In this document: positions 1 through 7,300 of the stretch, in pieces
How the letters are laid out: the number at the start of each line of letters is the position of its first letter
Numbering within the stretch: the stretch's first letter is position 1
NCBI GenBank assembly: GCA_019411205.1
Contig: DXRF01000140.1
Span: 1-7,714 of the forward strand
Direction: 5' to 3'
Source of the DNA: Parabacteroides sp.
Lineage (GTDB): Bacteria > Bacteroidota > Bacteroidia > Bacteroidales > Tannerellaceae
Length of the DNA stretch: 7,714 nt
Translations under genes and position numbers: made by a program
Notes under the pieces: generated by a model
The model's database searches: none
Seen by the model: only the letters and a program-made list of their open reading frames with translations
Told to the model about the DNA's origin: nothing

Positions 1-291
1 TATCAACTGATAGAAAGAAATCAGTGATACAGTGACAGAGGAAGTGGGAAAAACTGTAAGATAAGGTCCTGTTTTTTCTTTGGCATAGTTCATACGATTT
101 CCGAATTTTGATGCGGTTGTCCTGTACTACTTTGGGAGGTTTTCGGACGCTCTCCCCCTAGACTCTTCCAAAACTCAATTTTTCAACCCTTAAACTTGCA
201 ATTCGTGAGTGGATCTTGTTTGGATGTTAACTCTTTAGATACTATCTCAGCCATTGCTATAATGTTTGTTTTTTTGCAACGGTAAGAAGCA
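1..291. other. Non-coding left edge with short reading-frame debris
   Basis: No convincing gene is visible here. On the minus strand an ATG at 93 opens a frame that stays open to position 1 (31 codons, beginning MNYAKEKTGPYLTVFPTSS), so it could be the start of a gene beyond the window edge. A second minus-strand frame starts at 254, gives 23 codons (MAEIVSKEL...) and stops at 183-185; reading on in the same frame gives about 30 more codons before the next stop. I recognise neither product. Positions 1-29 form an imperfect inverted repeat (arms 1-11 and 20-29, one bulge), and CAGTGA occurs twice at 22-27 and 30-35. Broken frames plus small repeats suggest a decayed gene or a dispersed intergenic repeat, but this is inference. 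Confidence 0.3.
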
Positions 292-325
292 AAAGAGGCT
301 GTCACACTTTTTGGACAGCCTCTTT
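292..325 (-). terminator. Strong hairpin terminator after the GH92 gene
   Basis: There is a perfect 12-bp inverted repeat, AAAGAGGCTGTC (292-303) and GACAGCCTCTTT (314-325), around a 10-nt loop. It lies 24 nt beyond the GH92 stop codon, as expected for an intrinsic terminator. Read on the minus strand the stem ends in a short TTTT run. Read on the plus strand it is followed by a longer T-rich tract (327-341), so it probably works in both directions and may also stop transcription entering from the left. Confidence 0.85.
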
Positions 326-349
326 GTTTTTATGTTTTTTTGCGTGAAT

Positions 350-2611
350 TTATTTTACCGGTTGATCGGTCATGATAAATTCCAGCTTACCGCCTTTTGT
401 GATGTCGGTGTGGTTGATGAATGGGGCGTCGAGGACTTTGCCGTTCAGTTTAACTTCTTTGACGTATTTGTTGGTTGTACTGTTGTTCTTTACCAGGATT
501 TCGAATATACCGCCTTCTACATGGATAAACGCTTTGTCTATCATCGGACGCCCCAATGTATAGACCGGAATTCCCGGAGTGACCTGATAGAAGCCTAACG
601 CACTCATTACATACCAAGCGGACATCTGTCCGCAGTCCTCATTCCCAATGATGCCGTCCGGTTCGTTGGTATAGAAATTCTGCATGATCTGATCCAGGCG
701 TTCCTGTCCTTTCCAAGGAGCATCCGTCCAGTTATAGAGATAAGCCATGTGATGGCTTGGCTCATTACCGTGCGCATATTGACCGATCAGACCGGTGATA
801 TCACCGGAGGCTTCTTCGCCATCAACTTGGGAAGAAGTGGTGAATAATGTGTCCAGACGTGTCTCTAACTCCTTCTTACCACCGATTGTGGTGATGAAGT
901 TGTCCATATCATGCGGTGCAAAGAAACTCCATTGAAAGGCGTTTCCTTCGGTATAATCGCTCTTCATATGGGAAGAATAACGGGGGTTGAAAGGTGTACG
1001 GAAAGAACCGTCACCCATCACTCCGCGCATCATCTTGGTTTCTGGATCTAAGTAGCGCTTGTAATATTCAGCCTTTGCTGCATACTCTTTAGCCAGTTCC
1101 GTATTTCCTGCTTTAGTGGCTATCTGAGAGATACACCAGTCATAGTAGGCCATCTCTAATCCCCAGGAAACAGATTCGGGAATCGAGTCGGCCGGGACAA
1201 AGCCGTATTTTTCCTTATAATAAGGATGGCGAGTAATCAGATCCAGCTCACGTGTTCCTTTGAACTTGTCTGCCAGATCGTTCCGGTAGACTGAAGAACG
1301 GGCGCCGGCTTCAGCCCAAACATCCAAATCTCCTTCTGCCAGGTTTTTAGTTACTAAGTCTGCTAGTACGGAGACTGCCGGATAACCTACCATGCAACCT
1401 GTATAGCTGGAAGCTAACGGCCATTTCGGAAGGATTCCCCCTTCTTTATATCCTTGCACGAGTACATTTCCCCAGTCGGCAGCCCGTTTCGGTTGGATGA
1501 TTGTCATCAACGGATGCAAAGCGCGGAAAGTATCCCAAAGCGAGAAGATTGAATAGTTCACATAACCCGGTTCCGCCCGGTGCACCTTCTTGTCCATTCC
1601 TAAATAACGTCCGTCTACATCTTGATAAGTATAAGGTGCGATCATCGTGTGGTAGAGAGCCGTATAGAAGTTTACCATCACTTTCGGATCGGAACTTTCG
1701 ATCTGGATATCGTTTAAAGCCTTGTTCCAGATATGTGCGGATTCAGCTCGTGTAGCATCGAAATCCCATCCCGGCAGTTCGGCCTGCATGTTTCTTTCCG
1801 CACCGTCCGTATCGACAGGAGAGATTGCTACTTTTACATACAGTGGCTTGTTGCTTTCCGCAAATTTGTAATGGAATTTCAAGTCGCCAGGTGTGTTAAG
1901 ACGCAAGAACAATGAATCCTTCCGCAAATTCCCATCAATATACTGGTATAGTGTTTCGATCGGTTCAGAGAAAGTGATCTGGTAAGAGACGGCATGAAAA
2001 TGTGCCCATCCTTGCGTCTTGACAGTCCCTTCCACCGTCGAATCGTTTACAAAAAGATATTCGTTCCCTACTAACTTATGTCCCCAGTTCGGTTGCAGCA
2101 CATGGCCGAGATCGAGAAGGACACGGCGATCTTTCGGATTGTCGTATGTGTATTTATGGAATCCGACACGCTCCGTACTGGTCAATTCCACATTAATCCC
2201 GAAATTGTCGAGACGTACTGCATAATAACCCGGCGTTGCTTTCTCCGTCTCCTTTTTGAAGGTCGCTACCGGCTTGATCGAGTCGCCACCGGAGAAAGGC
2301 AGAAGCGCCACATCTCCCAAGTCGCCGATGCCTGTACCCGACAGGTGTGTATGGCTGAAAGCATATATTTGGCTATCATCATAATGATATCCGCTACTGG
2401 CATCCCAGCCCATGATGTGTGTATCGGGGCTGACTTGTACAAGAGCAAAAGGACGGGTTGCACCGGGAAAGGTATGCCCGTGAAAGCCTGTTCCGATAAA
2501 TGGGTTCACGTACTGGATCTCATTGCATTGTTGTTCCTTGCTGGGCAGTTGGCTACAGGCTGTTAATAGCCCGAGTGCCGCAGCTTGAAGGAATAGGATT
2601 GTTTTCTTCAT
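350..2611 (-). CDS. GH92 family exo-alpha-mannosidase, predicted lipoprotein
   Basis: This 753-residue protein is a calcium-dependent inverting exo-alpha-mannosidase of glycoside hydrolase family 92, which removes terminal mannose from host N-glycans or fungal mannan. A signal peptide ends in a lipobox (LTAC), so Cys19 is the likely lipid-anchored residue. The following SQLPSKEQQ lacks the acidic cluster typical of Bacteroides surface-export signals, so a periplasmic face is slightly favoured (inference). The N-terminal beta-sandwich domain begins near residue 34 with the family hallmark YVNPFIGTGFHGHTFPGA, followed by GWDASSGYHY (68-77) and SHTHLSGTG (86-94). The (alpha/alpha)6 catalytic domain spans roughly 285-750 and contains YTEGNAFQW (553-561; Glu555 is the likely general acid), AHGNEPSHH (613-621) and GNEDCGQMSAW (656-666, probably holding the catalytic base). 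Length matches the family. No SusC/SusD pair or other glycan gene adjoins it here, so linkage specificity is not assignable. It ends in a clear terminator and is probably monocistronic. Confidence 0.95.
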   Translation of the reverse strand: MKKTILFLQAAALGLLTACSQLPSKEQQCNEIQYVNPFIGTGFHGHTFPGATRPFALVQVSPDTHIMGWDASSGYHYDDSQIYAFSHTHLSGTGIGDLGDVALLPFSGGDSIKPVATFKKETEKATPGYYAVRLDNFGINVELTSTERVGFHKYTYDNPKDRRVLLDLGHVLQPNWGHKLVGNEYLFVNDSTVEGTVKTQGWAHFHAVSYQITFSEPIETLYQYIDGNLRKDSLFLRLNTPGDLKFHYKFAESNKPLYVKVAISPVDTDGAERNMQAELPGWDFDATRAESAHIWNKALNDIQIESSDPKVMVNFYTALYHTMIAPYTYQDVDGRYLGMDKKVHRAEPGYVNYSIFSLWDTFRALHPLMTIIQPKRAADWGNVLVQGYKEGGILPKWPLASSYTGCMVGYPAVSVLADLVTKNLAEGDLDVWAEAGARSSVYRNDLADKFKGTRELDLITRHPYYKEKYGFVPADSIPESVSWGLEMAYYDWCISQIATKAGNTELAKEYAAKAEYYKRYLDPETKMMRGVMGDGSFRTPFNPRYSSHMKSDYTEGNAFQWSFFAPHDMDNFITTIGGKKELETRLDTLFTTSSQVDGEEASGDITGLIGQYAHGNEPSHHMAYLYNWTDAPWKGQERLDQIMQNFYTNEPDGIIGNEDCGQMSAWYVMSALGFYQVTPGIPVYTLGRPMIDKAFIHVEGGIFEILVKNNSTTNKYVKEVKLNGKVLDAPFINHTDITKGGKLEFIMTDQPVK

Positions 2612-2666
2612 GTTATATTATCTGTGTTTTATCTCCTAAACGAATAAATTATTATTTTTGGTGATA

Positions 2667-2674
2667 CAAATATA
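2667..2674 (-). promoter_or_regulatory. Candidate -7 promoter box for the GH92 gene
   Basis: Read on the minus strand this is TATATTTG, an exact match to the Bacteroidetes -7 consensus TAnnTTTG. It lies 55 nt upstream of the GH92 start codon, implying a leader of roughly 45-50 nt. No good TTTG -33 element is seen at the usual 19-21 nt spacing, so the call rests on the -7 box alone. An AGGAGA (minus strand, 2632-2637) is 20 nt from the ATG, too far to be a normal ribosome binding site. Confidence 0.4.
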
Positions 2675-2787
2675 CGTAAAAAGAACAATATATGCGATAT
2701 CCTGCTTTTCTTCGAAAAAAGTTCGTGAAATTTGTAATCTTCCCTCATCCTCATTCATAAAATGTATTTTGCGTTTAAAGGATAACT

Positions 2788-2799
2788 CGTCCCGGGACG
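2788..2799. repeat. 12-bp perfect palindrome with flanking inverted arms
   Basis: CGTCCCGGGACG is identical to its reverse complement. It is framed by GGATA (2780-2784, 3 nt to the left) and TATCC (2801-2805, 1 nt to the right), giving a 26-bp nearly symmetric site. It lies about 177 bp from the GH92 start and 155 bp from the secreted-protein start. A dimeric-regulator operator or an RNA hairpin in a long leader are both possible; nothing here decides between them. Confidence 0.45.
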
Positions 2800-2897
2800 C
2801 TATCCTATCCTGGGAGATCGCCATCTGTCGGAGAAGGTCGTGTAGGGCCCTGCTAAAGGTGCATTATTCTATTTATTCTCATCCAGACTACTTTATT

Positions 2898-2921
2898 TAT
2901 ATTTGATAATGCTTATCTTTG
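2898..2921 (+). promoter_or_regulatory. Two candidate -7 boxes upstream of the secreted-protein/LysO cluster
   Basis: TATATTTG (2898-2905) and TATCTTTG (2914-2921) both match the Bacteroidetes TAnnTTTG -7 consensus exactly. They lie 48 and 32 nt upstream of the ATG at 2954, so transcription would start shortly after either box and leave a leader of about 25-45 nt. Neither has a clear TTTG -33 element at 19-21 nt. The GC-rich palindromic block lies just upstream and would not be in the transcript if either box is used. Confidence 0.4.
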
Positions 2922-2953
2922 AAGCGCTAAGTCTAATTTAATCCTATTTTTTT

Positions 2954-3349
2954 ATGAAAACGAATATGGGAAAAGTATTTGCAACACTTCTTTGTATGAT
3001 GATGTGTTTATCACTTTATGCGCAGGAATTCACTCCCGGCATGGTTGTTGGTTTGTGGAACTTCTCAGCTCCTGACGCTCCTTACGGCTACCAGGAAGGG
3101 ACTTGTCAGATCAAGAAAAGCGGTGAAAAACTATCTGCCGTTTTCACGATCAGCGGTACGGAAATGACCGTGAAGGAAATCAAGAAGGAGAGTGCTACCT
3201 ATAAATGCAATTTCTATGTAGACGGGACTTATGTCTCACTCTCTTTCAAACAAGAAGATAAGAATAAACTGACCGGGAAAGCAAATGCAGAAGGTATGGT
3301 AATCCCTGTTACATTCACTAAAATAGTTAAAGCTGTTCAAGCACGATAA
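2954..3349 (+). CDS. Small secreted protein of unknown function, probable beta-barrel fold
   Basis: The 131-residue product is not one I recognise. It begins with a Sec signal peptide (basic MKTNMGK, then a hydrophobic stretch), with likely cleavage after LYA, at residue 23 before QE. No lipobox is present, so the mature protein of about 108 residues should be soluble in the periplasm or outside. The mature part has alternating hydrophobic strands and no helix-rich segment: VVGLWNF (31-37), GTCQIKKSG (49-57), LSAVFTISG (60-68), TYKCNFYVDG (82-91), YVSLSFKQ (93-100) and a final IPVTFTKI (117-124). The G-x-W near the start and this strand pattern recall small lipocalin-like barrels, but this is only a resemblance. 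Cys51 and Cys85 could form a disulfide. The start has no Shine-Dalgarno sequence, only a T-rich leader, which is common in Bacteroidetes. Only 12 nt separate it from the LysO genes, so co-transcription is likely. Confidence 0.8.
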   Translation: MKTNMGKVFATLLCMMMCLSLYAQEFTPGMVVGLWNFSAPDAPYGYQEGTCQIKKSGEKLSAVFTISGTEMTVKEIKKESATYKCNFYVDGTYVSLSFKQEDKNKLTGKANAEGMVIPVTFTKIVKAVQAR

Positions 3350-3361
3350 TCTTTTTTATCT

Positions 3362-3640
3362 ATGTTCATTGTCATTGGTATTATGTTTGCTGGCATTGCC
3401 GCAGGCTATTTTTTTCGCAAAATCGGATTTTTGCAAAAGATGGGCAAACCTATTTCTTATACAATCCTTTTGCTTCTTTTCCTTTTGGGGATATCTGTCG
3501 GTGCGAATAAGGATATTGTCGACAACCTTGCCACATTGGGTGGTCAGGCTTTCCTGCTTGCTTTGGCCGGTACGGTAGGGAGCGTGCTTGCCGGCTGGGG
3601 AGTCTATTACCTGTTTTTTAAAGAAAGGAGCTGTGAATGA
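3362..3640 (+). CDS. lysO: LysO lysine exporter, N-terminal half as a separate subunit
   Basis: This 92-residue membrane protein corresponds to the first part of the DUF340/LysO family, which exports L-lysine across the inner membrane (E. coli LysO, formerly YbjE, is one chain of about 300 residues). Three membrane segments are visible, roughly 2-18, 30-48 and 58-86. The segment LLLFLLGISVG (37-47) matches the corresponding E. coli region containing LFFMGIS. It ends with hydrophilic KERSCE at the place where the E. coli protein has its hydrophilic linker between halves, so the split falls at a domain boundary and is not a random frameshift. Its TGA overlaps the next gene's ATG, which points to coupled translation and an obligate partnership with the downstream subunit. 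The gene begins 12 nt after the secreted-protein stop with no terminator between them. Confidence 0.85.
   Translation: MFIVIGIMFAGIAAGYFFRKIGFLQKMGKPISYTILLLLFLLGISVGANKDIVDNLATLGGQAFLLALAGTVGSVLAGWGVYYLFFKERSCE
3625..3630 (+). promoter_or_regulatory. Strong Shine-Dalgarno before the second LysO gene
   Basis: AAGGAG ends 6 nt before the ATG at 3637 and lies inside the last codons of the upstream half-gene. The other starts in the window lack a properly spaced Shine-Dalgarno, so this one stands out. Together with the ATGA overlap it supports 3637 as a genuine start and indicates coupled but independently initiated synthesis of the second subunit. Confidence 0.7.
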
Positions 3641-4263
3641 AAGGAAGCTTGATCGTTGTGGGTTTTTTTGCATTTGGCTGCTTGTTGGGATGGAGTGGTA
3701 GTTTGCCCGATGTCGTTATTGAAAACGACATTACGATATATGTCTTATACTTGCTCATGTTTCAGGTTGGGCTTAGTATCGGTAGTGATAAGAAGCTAAA
3801 GGAAATTCTCAGTAGCATTCGTCCGAAACTACTTTTGGTCCCTTTGGCTACAATTACTGGTACACTGGGCTTTTCGGCTTTGACTAGCCTGTTACTTACG
3901 CAGTGGAGTCTTTTTGACTGTCTGGCGGTAGGGAGTGGTTTTGCCTATTATTCTCTTTCGTCTATCCTGATCACCCAATTGAAGGAGCCTTCTTTGGGAG
4001 TTCAGCTTGCCACAGAATTAGGGACGATCGCTTTAATGGCAAATATCATGCGAGAGATTATGGCTCTTCTTGGTGCACCTCTTTTTGTCAAGTATTTCGG
4101 TAGATTATCCCCTATCTGTGCCGGAGGTGCCACGACTATGGATACGACTTTACCGATCATCACCCGCTATTCGGGAAAAGATCTTGTTTTTATTTCGATT
4201 TTTCATGGAATTATTGTAGATTTTACAGTTCCGTTCTTTGTGTCGTTTTTCTGTTCGTTTTGA
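3637..4263 (+). CDS. lysO: LysO lysine exporter, C-terminal half as a separate subunit
   Basis: The 208-residue protein is the larger part of the LysO/DUF340 exporter. About six hydrophobic segments are visible (near 3-20, 30-49, 63-88, 92-114, 124-154 and 183-206). Family signatures are SGFAYYSLSSILIT (100-113), NIMREIMALL (136-145) and GGATTMDTTLP (163-173). By comparison with the E. coli protein as I recall it, Glu140 and Asp169 correspond to the intramembrane acidic residues Glu233 and Asp261 reported as important for lysine export; both are kept. With the 92-residue upstream product the combined length is 300, equal to the single-chain form. No deletion or in-frame stop is seen, so this looks like a working two-subunit transporter. 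Export probably guards against toxic lysine or lysine analogues, for example during peptide uptake; regulation is not visible in the sequence. Confidence 0.92.
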   Translation: MKGSLIVVGFFAFGCLLGWSGSLPDVVIENDITIYVLYLLMFQVGLSIGSDKKLKEILSSIRPKLLLVPLATITGTLGFSALTSLLLTQWSLFDCLAVGSGFAYYSLSSILITQLKEPSLGVQLATELGTIALMANIMREIMALLGAPLFVKYFGRLSPICAGGATTMDTTLPIITRYSGKDLVFISIFHGIIVDFTVPFFVSFFCSF

Positions 4264-4268
4264 CACTA

Positions 4269-4355
4269 TTGTCCGCGTTTGAAGCAGGACCGCAAAAAAC
4301 AGACCTTATCAATTGTGGCCGGATTTTATGCGATCCCGCTTCAAGCGCGGAACAA
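4269..4355. repeat. Long imperfect inverted repeat between convergent genes, possible bidirectional terminator
   Basis: The outer arms TTGTCCGCGTTTGAAGC (4269-4285) and 4338-4355 pair along 17 bp with one G-T wobble and one bulged A. Pairing continues inward imperfectly: 4287-4299 (GGACCGCAAAAAA) against 4324-4336 (TTTTATGCGATCC). The central 24 nt are unpaired or weakly paired. The repeat fills nearly the whole 112-bp gap between the LysO stop and the protease stop, so termination for both genes is a reasonable role. However, it is much larger than a typical intrinsic terminator, and the only nearby T-run is TTTT at 4361-4364. It could equally be a palindromic intergenic repeat unit. Confidence 0.6.
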
Positions 4356-4375
4356 GACAGTTTTGACATATTAAA

Positions 4376-7300
4376 TTATTTCTTACCCACTTCTTTCAAC
4401 ATCTCTTTTACCGCCTCTTCCAGCTGGTGATCTTCGCCTTTTAGCTGTGATTCGGGAGAGTTGTAGACTTCGATGTCAGGTTCGAGTTGCAGGTTTTCGA
4501 GGTAGCGTCCCTGCATGTCCTGCATGCCGACTTGCGGGATACCGAAAACGATTGACGGATCGATCTGGGATTCCCACCATACGGCAGTCATTGTTCCTGG
4601 TACGGGAGCACCGATCAGCTTGCCGATTTTTAATGTTTTATACGTCCAGGGGAAACCGTGAGCGTTCGAGTAATTATCTTCGCACATCAGTACGCATGAC
4701 GGTTTCAGCCATCTGTTGAACGGATCGTTGCCGATGAATTGTCCGCGCGGAGTGAATTTGGCATACAGCTTTCCGCTTAACAGGATTGCCAGGTCTTCGT
4801 GGAGCCAACCACCACCGTTATGACGGGTGTCGACAATCACAGCTTCCTTTTCACGGCAACGACCTAACAGTTCGGAATAGGTATCGCGGAAACTATCGCT
4901 GTTCATGCCTTTGACATGTACATATCCGATCTTTCCGTTCGACAGTTTGTCGACCATTTGGCGCTTCTGTTCCACCCACCGCTTGTAAAGCAAATCAGAT
5001 TGTGTGCCGTAAGTGATCGGTTTGACTTGCTCTTCGAAACGTTCTTTGGTTGCTGGGTTATAAATGGACAGCAACACCTTCTTGCCGGCCTTGCCGCTTA
5101 ATGACGGATAATAATCTTCGCCTCTCTTGATGCTTGTGCCGTCTATTTTTTCAATGATGCAACCCGGTCTGATCTTGGTCTCGGCTTTTGTCAGCGGGCC
5201 TTTAGCAATGATTTCTTCGATCTTCAAACCATCGCCTGTGTAATTGCTGTCATAGAAAGCGCCCAAGCTGGCTGTTGCCGGTGCGGAAGATGTGGAGTAA
5301 TAGCGTGCACCAGTATGTGAACCGTTCAGTTCACCCAACATTTCAGAAAGCATCTCCGCGAAATCGTAGTTATTGTTGATATGCGGAAGAAATTTTTCGT
5401 ATGCCTTTTTATATCCGGCCCAATCGATACCGTGTATTTTAGGATCGTAGAATTTGTCCAATACCTGACGCCAGGTATGGTGGAAGATATATTCGCGTTC
5501 TTTCGCTGGGCGATATGAAAATTCGGCTTTGAATGCAATCTGTTTCGTTTTGCTGTCCTTGATTTCGATCTTTTTCAATTGGCCTCTTGAAACGAGGAAG
5601 ATGTTTTCGCCTTTCTTGTCAGGGAACATCGTTCCGCCGCCGACACCTTTGATCAGCAGTTTGGTGGTATTTTCTTTGAAGTTGTGTTCCCACAGGTCGT
5701 ATCCGTCTTCGAATGCGGCGCAATAATATAGCTTGTCTCCCTTCGACGTCAGGACAGCGTCCCCTAAGAATGACGAGTTGACGGTCAGGCGCATGATACG
5801 GTCTTTACGGTTTGCCAAGTCGAATTTAAGCGGTTCGACCGACTTGTCTGCTTTTTCGTCCTTCTTATCACCGTCTTTATCTTTGTCTTTCTTGCTGTCC
5901 TTGTCTTTCTTGTCCTTATCTTCTTTGTTCTCTTTTTCTTCGTCCAATAAAGCCTGTTCCTCTTTGGTGAGGCGGAACTTATCATAGGCTTCGCCGTCAA
6001 AGAACATGATGTAAATATCATCTTCCGCTCCCCAGCTGCCATGACTACGGTAACCGGCCCGGTCGGAAGACCAGATCATCGCTTTTCCATTCAACACCCA
6101 TTTGGCATTATTGTCAGAATAGCCGCTTTCGGTCAAATTGGTCATTTCACCGCTACCGTCCGCTTTCACCAAAACGATGTCTGTATTGTTCCATCCGCCG
6201 ATCGCGATATATTTGGCGAGGAACCATTTGCTGTCGGGTGACCATTGATAATACTGGTCACCATCCGAATAGGAGTAATTATATTTACCGTCCAGGACTG
6301 TACGTACCTGTTTACTCTTCAAATTGATCACGCGTAGGGTCGTACGGTTTTCCAAGAAAGCGACTTCCTTTCCGTCGGGAGAATACATCGGCTGGAAAGA
6401 GGTCTGCGAAGTTACCACCAACGGCTCTTCCTTCAATTCCTGTGCATAGGTGAAGTATTTGTCGTCCTTGCGCACCAAGCTGCTCTGATAAACTCCCCAG
6501 GTTCCGTTCCGTTCGGCCGAGTAAACCAATGAGCGTCCGTCTGGACTGAAATCGAGATCGCGTTCCTGCTGTGGTGTGTTGGTGATCTGTTTGGTTGTTT
6601 CGTAGTCGACCGAAGTCACATACACATCGCCGCGCACGATAAAAGCGACTTCCTTTCCATTAGGAGAAACAGCGATATCGGTGGCCCCACTTGTCTTGAG
6701 CTGATGGATCAGGTCGTTCTCCACCTTGTCTGAAATAATCCGGATATCCACTTTCTTAGGCTGTGCCCCTTCTTTGACTGTGTAGATCTTACCGTCATAC
6801 CCGTAACAGAGGTTGTCGTTGTTGTCGGAAGTCAGGAAACGGACGGGATGCATGGTATGGTTGGTTATCTGCTGGCTGTTCTTGCCGGTCAGGTCGCTCT
6901 TGAATATATTGAAGTTCCCTTTTTCTTCGCTCAGGTAGTAGAAGGAAGAACCGTCTGTTGCCCATATCGGATTGCGGTCTTCTCCTTTGAAGGAAGTGAT
7001 TTTTTGAAAGGAACGTTTCGGACTGAGCGTGCACAACCAGATGTCGCGTGTGATAGATGACTGGTGATGTTTGCGCCAGGGATCTTCATATCCCTTCTTG
7101 TCCTGATATAAGAGTTTGTCGCCTTTCTTGTTCAATGCCAGACTTTCCATTGTTAGGGAGGAGTAGAGCTCAGGGCGCCCGCCATCCAGGCTGATCCGGT
7201 AGATTTGCGGGAATTGTCCGGACGGGAATTGGCTGTCTTTTGCATCCTGTTGGATTGCGGCCGAGTAGAGGATGTGTTGCGCATCGCTGAACGTTTCCGG

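Larger units (their letters stand above)
2612..2953. other. Divergent intergenic region with GC-rich palindromic block
   Basis: These 342 bp separate the leftward GH92 gene from the rightward secreted-protein/LysO cluster, so they must carry both promoters. The flanks are AT-rich, but about 2771-2862 is clearly more GC-rich. This block contains CGTCCCGGGACG (2788-2799, a perfect palindrome) flanked by GGATA (2780-2784) and TATCC (2801-2805), a second directly repeated TATCC (2806-2810), and the palindrome AGGGCCCT (2844-2851). Open frames of 62 and 82 codons cross the region on opposite strands, but neither has recognisable protein features. The block could be an operator, part of a 5' leader, a small RNA or a decayed repeat. 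I did not recognise a known riboswitch. Confidence 0.5.

Noticed and set aside
266..598. A 110-codon plus-strand open frame at the GH92 3' end
   Set aside because: It passes through the terminator hairpin and the antisense strand of conserved GH92 sequence.
2636..2824. A 62-codon minus-strand open frame directly upstream of the GH92 gene
   Set aside because: It runs through the candidate -7 box and leader of GH92, is AT-rich at its 3' end and shows no recognisable protein features.
2658..2906. An 82-codon plus-strand open frame in the divergent intergenic region
   Set aside because: It overlaps the candidate GH92 promoter on the opposite strand, has no signal peptide or domain pattern, an unconvincing composition and no upstream initiation signal.
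2771..2953. A lysine riboswitch controlling the LysO cluster
   Set aside because: An AAAGGTGC at about 2855-2862 loosely recalls an L-box element, but there is too little sequence and no multi-stem arrangement before the start codon, and the candidate promoters lie downstream of it.
3362..4263. A frameshifted lysO pseudogene
   Set aside because: The break falls at the natural linker, the second gene has its own strong Shine-Dalgarno and ATGA-coupled start, total length equals the single-chain form and the key acidic residues are intact.
5733..5987. A Ser/Leu-rich plus-strand open frame
   Set aside because: It is the antisense shadow of the Lys/Asp-rich linker in the protease gene.
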